A DNA stretch of 14,798 nt. It comes from Succinatimonas hippei. GTDB taxonomy: Bacteria > Pseudomonadota > Gammaproteobacteria > Enterobacterales > Succinivibrionaceae. Both the position numbers and the translations under genes were made by a program. Location: NCBI GenBank assembly GCA_004557545.1, contig SFGV01000049.1, positions 1 through 14,798 on the forward strand, read 5' to 3'. Shown here piece after piece: positions 1 through 6,532 of this stretch. The first letter of the stretch is position 1; every line of letters starts with the position of its first letter. The notes under the pieces are model-generated. The model saw only the letters and a list, made by a program, of their open reading frames with translations, did not search any database and was not told where the DNA came from.

Positions 1-153
1 GCCAAAGCGGCGGGGACGGGTAAAGAGCAGAACCTGACTGTCTGAGTAAAGTACAGGACGCAGAAAACGGGTCTTGTCGACATAGTAGAAGTTGCCGTCA
101 ATGATAGTGCTGAACATGTCGCGCCCAACAGCCACCCGTTTTGTAGTCTGCAT
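1..153 (-). CDS. AAA-ATPase-like protein, N-terminal fragment cut by window edge
   Basis: Reading the reverse strand from the ATG at 153 gives 51 open codons that run off the window. The segment includes GRDMFSTIIDGNFYYVDKT at about residues 10-28 and ends LLFTRPRRFG. This is the recognisable N-terminus of the AAA-ATPase_like family (often paired with a C-terminal PD-(D/E)XK-type nuclease domain), in which the final RPRRFG is normally followed by KS of the nucleotide-binding loop just beyond the edge. A good ribosome site (AGGGAG) lies about 6 bases before the ATG. The family is multicopy in many gut bacteria and its role is not settled; no partner is visible here. It is transcribed away from the phosphonate operon. 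Confidence 0.75.
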   Translation of the reverse strand, partial: MQTTKRVAVGRDMFSTIIDGNFYYVDKTRFLRPVLYSDSQVLLFTRPRRFG

Positions 154-208
154 ATTCACTCCCTGTTATGTCAGCATTTTGCCGCTACAAAAATCCGTCT
201 CATTGATG

Positions 209-237
209 ATCCTATGATAGAAATGCTGATATCTCAA
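209..237 (-). promoter_or_regulatory. possible promoter of the AAA-ATPase-like gene
   Basis: On the reverse strand TTGAGA (237-232) and TAGGAT (214-209) are separated by exactly 17 bases. This would place the transcript start about 50 bases before the ATG at 153. The -10 box matches only four of six consensus positions, so this is tentative. Confidence 0.3.
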
Positions 238-380
238 GCAATCAAGCTCTGTTAGTAAGTATTAGATGAATGCAGGATCAAGGCTCGCGATCCCTATGAA
301 GCCAGTAAAATGATCCGCAATGTTGCGACTTCTCCCGTACCACACTGATTAGACAGTTTTGTTTCGTTTTTTTTTTAATG

Positions 381-412
381 TAATTGAGACAGACAGAATA
401 CTCAATTATGCT
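381..412 (+). promoter_or_regulatory. inverted repeat overlapping a possible promoter upstream of phnX
   Basis: TAATTGAG (381-388) and CTCAATTA (401-408) form a perfect 8-bp inverted repeat with a 12-base centre. It overlaps a promoter-like pair: TTGAGA (384-389), a 17-base spacer, and TATGCT (407-412). An operator laid over a promoter is the obvious reading. It sits about 310 bases before phnX, which would give a long leader. There is no direct evidence that it is used. Confidence 0.3.
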
Positions 413-723
413 TTATTTTGCTGTTTTACCCGTTTTCTTAGATTTTTTGAGAAATTAGAATTTTATGACGCGAAATCCTTGATACATTCCTATCTATAAG
501 AGCTTTTGCTTTCAAAAGCCTTCTTTGTTTATCTTATTGATTATTAAATCAACCATTTCAGGAACTGGCCAAGAATTTTTTGCCTCTTTAGCAATCTGAA
601 CAAACTTTACCAGACCTTTACATTTCATATCCTTTAATTATCCATTTCCTTCGTATAGTTGCCTTGTAAGCAGAAAACAGCATAAAGCTGAATTTAACAG
701 CAATTACACGCAAGGATATTCCA

Positions 724-1518
724 ATGGCAAAACAGCATATCAGCATGGTTGTCTTTGATTGGGCCGGTACAACTGTGGACTACGCTTCCTCAGCTCCTGC
801 AAAAGTTTTTGACACCGTGTTCTCCCGTCATGGCATGCGGCTCACCTCATCAGAGATAAACGGCCCCATGGGCATGGAGAAGAAGGCGCATATAAGAAGT
901 CTTTTAAAGCTTGACTCCGCCAGCAGCCAGTTTCTGGAAAAATACGGCAGACTGCCCAGTGAGGAGGATGTCGATGCCTTATACGAGGAGTTTGAGGACA
1001 CGCTCTCTGAGCTTGTAGCCTCGTACAGCACTCCAATCCCCGGCGCGGTTGATGCCGTCAAGCAGCTGCGTTCCATGGGGCTTAAGATTGGCTCTACCAC
1101 CGGCTATACCTCAGAGATCATGAAGAAGGTGATCCCAGGCGCCAAAAGCGCCGGGTATGAGGCCGACTGCGTGGTAACTCCCGACCGTACCGGTTCAGGA
1201 CGTCCGGGGCCATTCATGCTCTTTGAGTGCATGAGACAGCTTAACGTCTACCCTCCAAAGAGTGTCGTAAAGGTCGGTGACACCGCCGTTGACATGCAGG
1301 AGGGCAAGAACGCCGGGGCTATCAGCGTCGGAATTCTGGAGGGCTCGAATATGCTTGGCCTTTCAGAGTCTGAGACCCGTCAGATGGATGACAATGAGCT
1401 TGAGCGCAGAAAGTCTGAGGCCACCAAAAGGTATCTTGACGCGGGAGCCGATTACGTCATCAATTCCATAAAGGATCTGCCTGAGCTCATCTCAGGCATC
1501 AGCGACGCGGTGAAATGA
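724..1518 (+). CDS. phnX: phosphonoacetaldehyde hydrolase (phosphonatase)
   Basis: A 264-residue HAD-superfamily enzyme that splits phosphonoacetaldehyde into acetaldehyde and phosphate in the cytoplasm. The family's active-site residues are present and fall at the same numbers as in the Bacillus cereus enzyme: nucleophile Asp12 in FDWAGTT; Met49, Gly50, Schiff-base Lys53 and His56 in the cap domain (PMGMEKKAH); Thr126-Gly127-Tyr128; Arg160; and the Mg-binding Asp186 and Asp190 in VGDTAVD. Length is normal. An AAGGA ribosome site at 711-715 supports the start at 724. Its stop overlaps the next start (ATGA at 1515-1518), implying translational coupling with the dehydrogenase. It heads the phn operon. 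No phnW transaminase, the usual source of its substrate, is next to it. Identification is firm. Confidence 0.96.
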   Translation: MAKQHISMVVFDWAGTTVDYASSAPAKVFDTVFSRHGMRLTSSEINGPMGMEKKAHIRSLLKLDSASSQFLEKYGRLPSEEDVDALYEEFEDTLSELVASYSTPIPGAVDAVKQLRSMGLKIGSTTGYTSEIMKKVIPGAKSAGYEADCVVTPDRTGSGRPGPFMLFECMRQLNVYPPKSVVKVGDTAVDMQEGKNAGAISVGILEGSNMLGLSESETRQMDDNELERRKSEATKRYLDAGADYVINSIKDLPELISGISDAVK

Positions 1519-2636
1519 TGGACGCTTTTTATAATCCGGTAAGGACATTCTGCGGCCGCGGATCGCTCACAAAGCTGCCTGAGTTAGTCTCAGCTCTTGG
1601 CGCGAAAAGAATCCTGGTAATTGAGTGGTCAGATGAGGTTCAGAGCCTTGAGACCTTCTCAAAGATTGCCGGAAATACGGATCTTGTAACCCGCTTTGAG
1701 ACTTTTACCGCCTCAAACCCGACAGTAGAACAGCTTTTTGAGGTCTTAAGCTCAACCTCGGAGTTCAGACCTGATTTAATCGTAGGTGTAGGCGGCGGTT
1801 CAGTAATGGATGTCGCCAAATCCCTTTGCGCTCTATATGGCAGCGCGTGTGAAAACGCTGACGCCCTTTCATCCGCGATTGCTGGAAAGAGTTTTACGAA
1901 AAGAAAAATCCCATGGATTGGTGTTCCAACCACCGCGGGTACCGGAAGTGAGGTAACCTGCTGGGCTACCGTATGGGATCCCGAGCATGACAGGAAACTC
2001 TCAGTTGAGGATCATTCAAACTACGCCTACGCGGCTCTGGTTGACGCTGATCTTAGTTGCACACTCCCATTAGGTCTTGCGGTCTCATCGGCGCTTGACG
2101 CGCTCTGTCACGCCGTTGAGGCCTACTGGTCCAAATCCCGGAATCTCGTTTCAAGAGCTCTGGCGCTTGAGGCCGTGCGTATTGTCACATCAAACATGGA
2201 CAGTCTCATTGCAGGTGACATGAAGGCTCATGACGCCATGGCCAGAGCCTCGATGCTCGCGGGGCTGTCCTTTAGCAATACCCACACTACGGCCTGTCAC
2301 AGCGTTTCTTACCCTCTGACCATGCGCTATCGCATTCCGCACGGCGTGGCGGTGGCGATGCTGCTAGCTCCGGTGCTTGAGCTGAACATGGCAAGCTTTG
2401 ACGGCATGGATCCTCTTATGCGCGCTCTTAATTGCTCAACCGCGATGGAGCTTGGGCGAAAGATCAAAGACGTGATGAAGAGATCCGGAATTAAGAGCTC
2501 CTTGCGGGAGTGGGGCGCCAGCATGCGCGATTTTGATGATATAGCTCCGCTTTGCCTTACCAAAGGACGCGCTGACAATAATCCGGCTCCTCTTACTCAT
2601 GAAAACATCATAGGAATACTTCAAAAGGCTTTTTAA
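1515..2636 (+). CDS. phosphonate-associated iron-containing alcohol dehydrogenase
   Basis: A 373-residue group III (iron-dependent) alcohol dehydrogenase. Visible motifs are the NAD-binding GGGS at 93-96 with Asp99, and TTAGTGSEVT at 139-148. The metal ligands are Asp195, His199, His262 and His276 (DALCHAVEAY and PHGVAVAML contexts). A subfamily with this layout (TIGR03405) is known to travel with phosphonate genes and is related to phosphonoacetaldehyde reductases such as PhpC. Here it overlaps phnX by four bases, with a second ATG at 1518. In context it could interconvert phosphonoacetaldehyde and 2-hydroxyethylphosphonate, feeding PhnX. Alternatively it could reduce the acetaldehyde from PhnX to ethanol, useful in an anaerobe. 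The fold and cofactor type are clear; the substrate is inference. Confidence 0.88.
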   Translation: MMDAFYNPVRTFCGRGSLTKLPELVSALGAKRILVIEWSDEVQSLETFSKIAGNTDLVTRFETFTASNPTVEQLFEVLSSTSEFRPDLIVGVGGGSVMDVAKSLCALYGSACENADALSSAIAGKSFTKRKIPWIGVPTTAGTGSEVTCWATVWDPEHDRKLSVEDHSNYAYAALVDADLSCTLPLGLAVSSALDALCHAVEAYWSKSRNLVSRALALEAVRIVTSNMDSLIAGDMKAHDAMARASMLAGLSFSNTHTTACHSVSYPLTMRYRIPHGVAVAMLLAPVLELNMASFDGMDPLMRALNCSTAMELGRKIKDVMKRSGIKSSLREWGASMRDFDDIAPLCLTKGRADNNPAPLTHENIIGILQKAF

Positions 2637-2645
2637 AATCAGGAA

Positions 2646-2662
2646 AAAAGGAGATGAAGATG
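2646..2662 (+). promoter_or_regulatory. ribosome binding site choosing the phnD start
   Basis: AAGGAG at 2648-2653 touches the ATG at 2654, which leaves no spacing. It sits 6 bases before the second ATG at 2660. The start at 2660 is therefore preferred, and it also gives a more typical lipoprotein signal beginning MNRILK. Confidence 0.7.
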
Positions 2663-3352
2663 AACAGAATTTTAAAGACTATCGCGATAGCGTTATCCGC
2701 GGTCATGGCGGTATCCTCCCTGCAGGGGTGCGGTGAGAAGAAAACCGCGGCCTCAGGCATAGGCGGTGAGGATGGGGTGTTCACCATAGCTTACGCTCCA
2801 AATGAGTCTACCGCGTCAAGCGCTGACGCACGCAAGGGACTTGCCGACGATCTTTCAAAGAAATTAGGGGTAAAGGTCGCTGAAATTCAGGCAACTGATT
2901 ACAACGCGATCATTGAGGCTCTGCGCAGCGGTAAGGCCGAGATGGCTTACATGGGGAGCCAGGCTCTGGCGCTTGGACGTGAGCGCACCAGGATTGAGCC
3001 TATCGTGATGAAGGCGGCGCAGGGTAAAAAAGAGCTTGCCATCTATCACTCTGACTTCATTGTAAAAGCTGACAGCCCGATCAAGGATTTTAAGGATATC
3101 AAGGGCAAATCCATGGCCTTTGTAGACCCGGGCTCAACCTCAGGCAATCTGGTTCCTACAGCTGAGATCATCAAGGCTTTCCCTGATGAGAAACTTAATT
3201 CAGATGAGCTTCACGCCAACGGCAAGTTCTTTGAGGCAGTGAGCTTCTCAGGCTCCCATCAGGCCGGTCTTCAGGCGGTGCTCAAGGGCGATGTGGATGT
3301 AGCCCCTATATCAGATCAGATCCTGGCATCTGAAGTTGAGCACAAGAACGCT

Positions 3353-3360
3353 CCCAAGGA
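3353..3360 (+). repeat. 8-bp target site duplication, left copy (CCCAAGGA)
   Basis: CCCAAGGA lies immediately before the left end of the IS element and recurs exactly at 4700-4707 on the other side. Eight bp is a usual target duplication for IS256-family elements. Removing one copy restores the phnD frame. Confidence 0.93.
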
Positions 3361-3386
3361 GATTGTGTCAAGAGTTTTGTGTAAAC
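3361..3386 (+). repeat. left terminal inverted repeat of the IS256-family element
   Basis: Twenty of 26 positions match the reverse complement of 4674-4699. The inner eleven positions (TTTGTGTAAAC) are identical, and the outer part starts GAT in both. This end lies downstream of the transposase gene. Confidence 0.88.
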
Positions 3387-3412
3387 TTTTCTTCATAGCG
3401 TTGTAGCTAAGC

Positions 3413-4591
3413 CTATGGTTTTGGAAACATATCTAACAGCTCAGCTGTTGCTTCTCTGAAGCCTCTGTGAACCTTTTCCCCTTGCTTGCGGTTGTATTCG
3501 CTGTAAAAAGTGCAGACGAACCGTTCAAGGGATTCTTCGTTGGGGAATTGCTCTTTCAACTTTGCATGATGCTTCAAACCCTTGTTGTTATTTTCAATCA
3601 AGTTGGATGTATAGATCGTAGGACGGATGCTCTGAGGGAATTCGTAAAAAGTAAACAGGCTGTCATGGAGTTGGAATACCTTCTTCAGTCGAGGATATTT
3701 GCCGCAGAATCGCTCCAGAAAGGCTTCCAGTGCCTGCCGGGCAGCCTCGGCATCGTCTTGATGATATACTTCCTTCAGAACCGCCAAGACCTCCTTCCTG
3801 TCCTTCTGCCGGACCAGGCGAGCCACGGCTCTGGCCAGGTGCACCCAGCAGCTCTGATGCCTGGCCTGAGGAAATTCCTGTTTCACGGCATCCGGCAGGC
3901 CGACCAGGCCGTCAGAGACGAATAACAGGACATCTTTCAGCCCCCGTGTTTTCAGCCCTTGCAGCATCTCGGCATAATTAGTTGCAGACTCACTCGGATA
4001 GATGGCATAGTCTAGGACTTCCTTGTTCCCTTCCGGCGTAATGCCGAGCAAAACATGCAACGCTTCCTTGGCCACGCTGTCACGGCGCAGATTCAGGTAG
4101 GTGGCATAACAGAAGATGACGGCATATCGCGCAGCAACCTGTCGGGAATGGAAGGCTTGGACTTGCTCGGTGACGGCTGACGAGATATGCGAGATAGTGG
4201 CTGGCGAGTAATATCGTCCATACATCTGCTCGATGAGATCTGCAATCTGACGGGTGGTGACGCCGCGCTGATAAAGCTGGATGACCGTAGTCTCCAAAGC
4301 ATTGGTGTGCTGAAGATAGCGTGGCAACGTGGGCGAATGGAAATCGCCGTTCCGATCTCGCGGGACTTCCAGATGCAACTCTCCATAGCGTGTCGCCAGC
4401 GTGCGCTTGTAATAGCCGTTGCGGCTGTTGCCTGTGTTCCAACCGTCCGAATCATGCTTCTCATATCCGAGGAAGGCGGCCAGCTCCGTCTTCAGGAGAG
4501 CATTGATGGCGGCTTCCAATTCGGAACGAAAAAGCTCGGTGGTGGCAGGATTGAATAGCGTTTGAATAAATTCTGTGTTAAAATCAGGCAT
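3413..4591 (-). CDS. IS256-family (mutator-type) transposase with D162Y at the catalytic site
   Basis: A 392-residue DDE transposase of usual length. Landmarks are the N-terminal SRNGYYKRTL and LEVPRDRNG region (about 56-83), a helix-turn-helix-like stretch GVTTRQIADLIEQMYG (110-125), catalytic Asp227 in LLFVSDGL, the family's C/H motif CWVHLARA (248-255), and catalytic Glu333 in TSNLIENNNKGLKHH. The first catalytic Asp should precede ATYLNLRR, aligned with DVLYIKVR of IS256 itself. Here residue 162 is Tyr (codon TAT at 4108-4106), one base away from Asp GAT. The frame is otherwise intact. A GAAGG ribosome site lies just before the start, inside a large hairpin. The protein is probably inactive for cleavage but may still bind the ends. 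Confidence 0.93.
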   Translation of the reverse strand: MPDFNTEFIQTLFNPATTELFRSELEAAINALLKTELAAFLGYEKHDSDGWNTGNSRNGYYKRTLATRYGELHLEVPRDRNGDFHSPTLPRYLQHTNALETTVIQLYQRGVTTRQIADLIEQMYGRYYSPATISHISSAVTEQVQAFHSRQVAARYAVIFCYATYLNLRRDSVAKEALHVLLGITPEGNKEVLDYAIYPSESATNYAEMLQGLKTRGLKDVLLFVSDGLVGLPDAVKQEFPQARHQSCWVHLARAVARLVRQKDRKEVLAVLKEVYHQDDAEAARQALEAFLERFCGKYPRLKKVFQLHDSLFTFYEFPQSIRPTIYTSNLIENNNKGLKHHAKLKEQFPNEESLERFVCTFYSEYNRKQGEKVHRGFREATAELLDMFPKP

Positions 4592-4592
4592 G

Positions 4593-4653
4593 AGGAACCT
4601 TCTTTCCTAGTGTTTGGTTTGAACACTTAACACTATAAAGGAAATGGGTTCCT
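4593..4653 (-). promoter_or_regulatory. hairpin over the transposase ribosome binding site
   Basis: AGGAACC (4593-4599) pairs with GGTTCCT (4647-4653). Inside, TTTCCTAGTGTT can pair with the AACACTATAAAGGAAA region, leaving a small apical loop. In the transposase mRNA the 3' arm holds the AGGAAAGAAGG ribosome site next to the ATG. Transcripts entering from outside would fold and hide the site. Such protection from readthrough expression is known for other insertion sequences. The structure is seen; the role is inference. Confidence 0.55.
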
Positions 4654-4673
4654 TTTTACTATACCCATCCAAC

Positions 4674-4699
4674 GTTTACACAAACTATTTTACACTATC
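4674..4699 (-). repeat. right terminal inverted repeat of the IS256-family element
   Basis: Partner of 3361-3386, lying upstream of the transposase gene. Read inward it carries two GTGTAAA copies (one starting 4 bases in, one at the inner edge), while the left end has one exact copy plus a GTGTCAA variant. Confidence 0.88.
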
Positions 4700-4707
4700 C
4701 CCAAGGA
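4700..4707 (+). repeat. 8-bp target site duplication, right copy (CCCAAGGA)
   Basis: Exact copy of 3353-3360, directly after the right end of the IS element. From here the PhnD frame resumes as PKDGVRVIHESAPIP. Confidence 0.93.
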
Positions 4708-4936
4708 TGGTGTCAGAGTTATTCATGAGTCTGCCCCGATACCAGCCGAGTGTATGGTGGTAGCAGAGCAGGTAAAAGAGAATGACAGAAAGACCCTTCA
4801 GGACTTTCTTATAAATTACCAGAATGAGAAGTACTTTACCGATGTCATAAAGCTCCCGGGCGCCCGCTTCGTGAAAGCCTCAATGGATGATTATCAGCCA
4901 ATCATCGATCTGTCAAAGCTCATAAATGAACGCTGA
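4708..4936 (+). pseudogene. phnD: phosphonate ABC transporter binding lipoprotein, 3' part (disrupted by IS)
   Basis: This encodes the C-terminal lobe of PhnD. It continues the frame broken at 3360 with GVRVIHESAPIPAECMVV, then LQDFLINYQNEKYF, and ends DLSKLINER with TGA at 4934-4936. The VIxxSxPIP segment is a standard PhnD-family feature. No stop or frameshift is seen in this part. An internal ATG at 4754 could start a 60-residue peptide, but it has no clear ribosome site and would be non-functional. The gene ends 17 bases before phnC, so phnC and phnE now depend on transcription through or out of the IS element. Confidence 0.92.
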
Positions 4937-4953
4937 TCGAATAGAGGTGGTTT

Positions 4954-5760
4954 ATGAAAACGCTGCTTGAGTTCAGATCTGTCAACAAAACCTATCAGAA
5001 CGGAAATCACGCCCTGCGCGGGGTTTCTTTTAAGGTAAAAGAAGGAGAGTTCGTTTCCATCATCGGGCCTTCAGGTTCAGGCAAGTCGACGGTGCTGCGC
5101 TCCATAAACCGCCTTCAGGGCATAAGCTCAGGCAGCATCACATTTGACGGGGAGGAGATCTCAAAACTCAGGGGCAGGGCTTTAAGAGCTTTGCGCCGCA
5201 GGATTGGGATGATCTTTCAGAACTACAACCTGGTGCTGCCTTTATCGGTAATTCAGAATGCCCTTCACGGAAGACTTGGATCGATGGGGCCGATTAAAGG
5301 GATACTCGGGCTTTATTCTGAGGATGACAAGCGTAAGGCGTTGGCCATCTTGGATGAACTTGGAATAGGCGATTTCGCGCTGACCCGGGCAAGCGATCTC
5401 TCAGGAGGTCAGAAGCAGCGTGTCGGGATCGCCAGAGCCCTTATGCAGGATCCCAAACTCCTTTTGTGTGATGAGCCTATAGCCTCGCTTGATCCGCAAA
5501 GCGCAAGAACCATTATGGATCTTTTGCGGGATCAGGCAGCCTCCCGCGGAATTGCCTGCATCGTCAACCTGCATCAGCTTGACATAGCCAGAGCCTACTC
5601 TGACCGTATCATCGGTTTAAGGCGCGGAGTGGTGGTATTTGACGGCGCGCCAACGGATCTTGATGATGATGTGCTGCGCAGGATCTATGGTGATGGATTC
5701 AGTCAGGACAATGTACAGGGAGGGCAGGCCGATGCGCACGCGGATCTTGCTTGTGCCTAA
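4954..5760 (+). CDS. phnC: phosphonate ABC transporter ATP-binding protein
   Basis: A 268-residue ABC ATPase that energises phosphonate import at the inner face of the membrane. It has Walker A GPSGSGKST at 38-46, the Q-loop Gln89, signature LSGGQ at 149-153, Walker B LLLCDEP at 169-175 with catalytic Glu174, and switch His207. The order and local sequence (SGSITFDGEEIS, NYNLVLPLSVIQNALHGRLG) fit the PhnC group rather than a general amino-acid importer. An AGAGGTGG ribosome site lies just before the ATG. Its 3' end overlaps the phnE start by 29 bases. The gene looks intact although the cognate binding protein PhnD is broken. Confidence 0.94.
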   Translation: MKTLLEFRSVNKTYQNGNHALRGVSFKVKEGEFVSIIGPSGSGKSTVLRSINRLQGISSGSITFDGEEISKLRGRALRALRRRIGMIFQNYNLVLPLSVIQNALHGRLGSMGPIKGILGLYSEDDKRKALAILDELGIGDFALTRASDLSGGQKQRVGIARALMQDPKLLLCDEPIASLDPQSARTIMDLLRDQAASRGIACIVNLHQLDIARAYSDRIIGLRRGVVVFDGAPTDLDDDVLRRIYGDGFSQDNVQGGQADAHADLACA

Positions 5761-6532
5761 GAAAACTAGGCGGATGTACACAGCGTTTATCGCGGTTATC
5801 ATTGCGCTTTTTGTAATATCAACTCTCTCAACCGACTTTGACGCTTTTACGCTGATAGGGAAAAGCAACGCCATCTGGCAGTTCATCTCAGAGGATTTCA
5901 TCCCTCCGAAACTGCCCTCGGAGTCCAAGGTCTATGACATATTTGAAGGCGTGCTGGTAACTCTCGCTCTTGCGATGTCGTCAACCACGCTTGCTGCCAT
6001 TCTCGCGTTCTTTACCGCGCTCTTTGGCAGTGAACAGGTGTCACCTTATCCTTTTGCCGCCAGGTTCGTGCGCTCGTTCGCGACCTTTCTTAGGAATATC
6101 CCTACTCTCGTATGGGCTTTTATTCTGTTCTCATCATTGGGAATAGGAACCGGAGTCGGGTTCGCCGCTCTGCTTATTACAAGCTACGCCTTCATGTGCC
6201 GCGCCTTCATCGAGACTATGGAAGATGTCTCAGATGACTGCTGTGAGAGTCTGATGGCGGTAGGCGCATCATTTCCCCAGAGAGTGTTTCAGGCGATTGT
6301 CCCATCCTGCGTGATCGGTTTTATCTCATGGTATCTGTACTGCCTTGAGGTGAATATCCGCGCATCAACCATAGTGGGCATGGTAGGTGGTGGCGGAATT
6401 GGTCTGGTGCTCTTCTCCTACATCAAGACCTTTCAGTACGGGATCTCCTGCTCAATCATTATGGTGATCGCCGTAATGGTGATCGCCGTAGATCAGATAA
6501 CCGGAGCCATCAGACGGGAGCTTTCCAAATGA
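5732..6532 (+). CDS. phnE: phosphonate ABC transporter permease 1
   Basis: A 266-residue PhnE-type permease. The start at 5732 is chosen because GGAGGG at 5719-5724 is well spaced before it; earlier in-frame ATGs from 5639 lie inside phnC and lack such a site. Hydrophobic segments are seen near residues 16-34 and 70-95, through the NIPTLVWAFILF region, and at the C-terminus. The cytoplasmic coupling loop is ESLMAVGASFPQRVFQAIVP, followed by the PhnE hallmark LEVNIRASTIVGMVGGGGIG. It forms the membrane channel together with the next permease. Its last four bases overlap the next start (ATGA). Confidence 0.92.
   Translation: MRTRILLVPKKTRRMYTAFIAVIIALFVISTLSTDFDAFTLIGKSNAIWQFISEDFIPPKLPSESKVYDIFEGVLVTLALAMSSTTLAAILAFFTALFGSEQVSPYPFAARFVRSFATFLRNIPTLVWAFILFSSLGIGTGVGFAALLITSYAFMCRAFIETMEDVSDDCCESLMAVGASFPQRVFQAIVPSCVIGFISWYLYCLEVNIRASTIVGMVGGGGIGLVLFSYIKTFQYGISCSIIMVIAVMVIAVDQITGAIRRELSK

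Larger units (their letters stand above)
154..723. other. 570-base gap with no clear gene; possible ORF remnant at 259-348
   Basis: No convincing complete gene is present. Between 259 and 348 (+ strand) there are 29 open codons, bounded by stops, reading VLDECRIKARDPYEASKMIR and then a short tail. They have gene-like codons but no start or ribosome site, so they could be the 3' end of a lost gene. From about 360 onward the DNA is AT-rich, with a T-run at 367-376. A small hairpin (GCTTTTG, loop CTTT, CAAAAGC) lies at 502-519 and is followed by a T-rich stretch. It could be an attenuator in the phnX leader, though the stem is weak. Confidence 0.4.
2660..3406 (+). pseudogene. phnD: phosphonate ABC transporter binding lipoprotein, 5' part (disrupted by IS)
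   Basis: This is the N-terminal three quarters of a PhnD-type periplasmic phosphonate-binding lipoprotein. The signal peptide ends in the lipobox LQGC with Cys24. The mature part has the family features AYAPNE, a GKAEMAYMG segment, and the ligand-loop motif VDPGSTSGNLVP. True PhnD sequence ends at 3360, where an IS256-family element begins. The frame then reads 15 foreign codons and stops at 3404-3406. Joined to the 3' part after removal of the element and one target copy (2660-3360 plus 4708-4936), the gene is one in-frame 309-residue protein of normal length. The insertion is therefore the only lesion visible. A secreted truncated protein may still be made but lacks the C-terminal lobe strands. 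Confidence 0.93.
3361..4699 (-). mobile_element. complete IS256-family insertion sequence, 1339 bp
   Basis: The element carries one transposase gene on the - strand, opposite to phnD. Its ends are 26-bp inverted repeats beginning GAT with an inner GTGTAAAC, as is usual for this family, and it is flanked by the 8-bp duplication CCCAAGGA. Element plus duplication is 1347 bp, a multiple of three, so the phnD frame is nominally kept but is closed by stops inside the element. Sharp, undecayed ends and an exact duplication suggest a fairly recent insertion. The transposase lacks its first catalytic Asp, so this copy is probably unable to move on its own. Confidence 0.93.

Noticed and set aside
259..348. 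29-codon open stretch upstream of phnX as a small gene
   Set aside because: It has no start codon with a ribosome site. It may be a 3' remnant of a lost gene but cannot be supported as coding.
3361..3371. Apparent longer direct repeat around the IS junctions (GTGTCAAGAGTT near 3365 and GTGTCAGAGTT near 4710)
   Set aside because: The left copy lies inside the left inverted repeat and the right copy is phnD sequence. The match is imperfect. The exact duplication that fits both the inverted repeats and the restored frame is the 8-bp CCCAAGGA.
3467..3925. 152-codon + strand frame inside the IS element
   Set aside because: It is the complement of the well-supported transposase gene and has no motif or ribosome site of its own.
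5639..5731. N-terminal extension of the first phnE from an ATG at 5639
   Set aside because: These codons lie inside phnC, read as low-complexity Met/Cys-rich sequence and lack a ribosome site. GGAGGG is correctly placed for the ATG at 5732.
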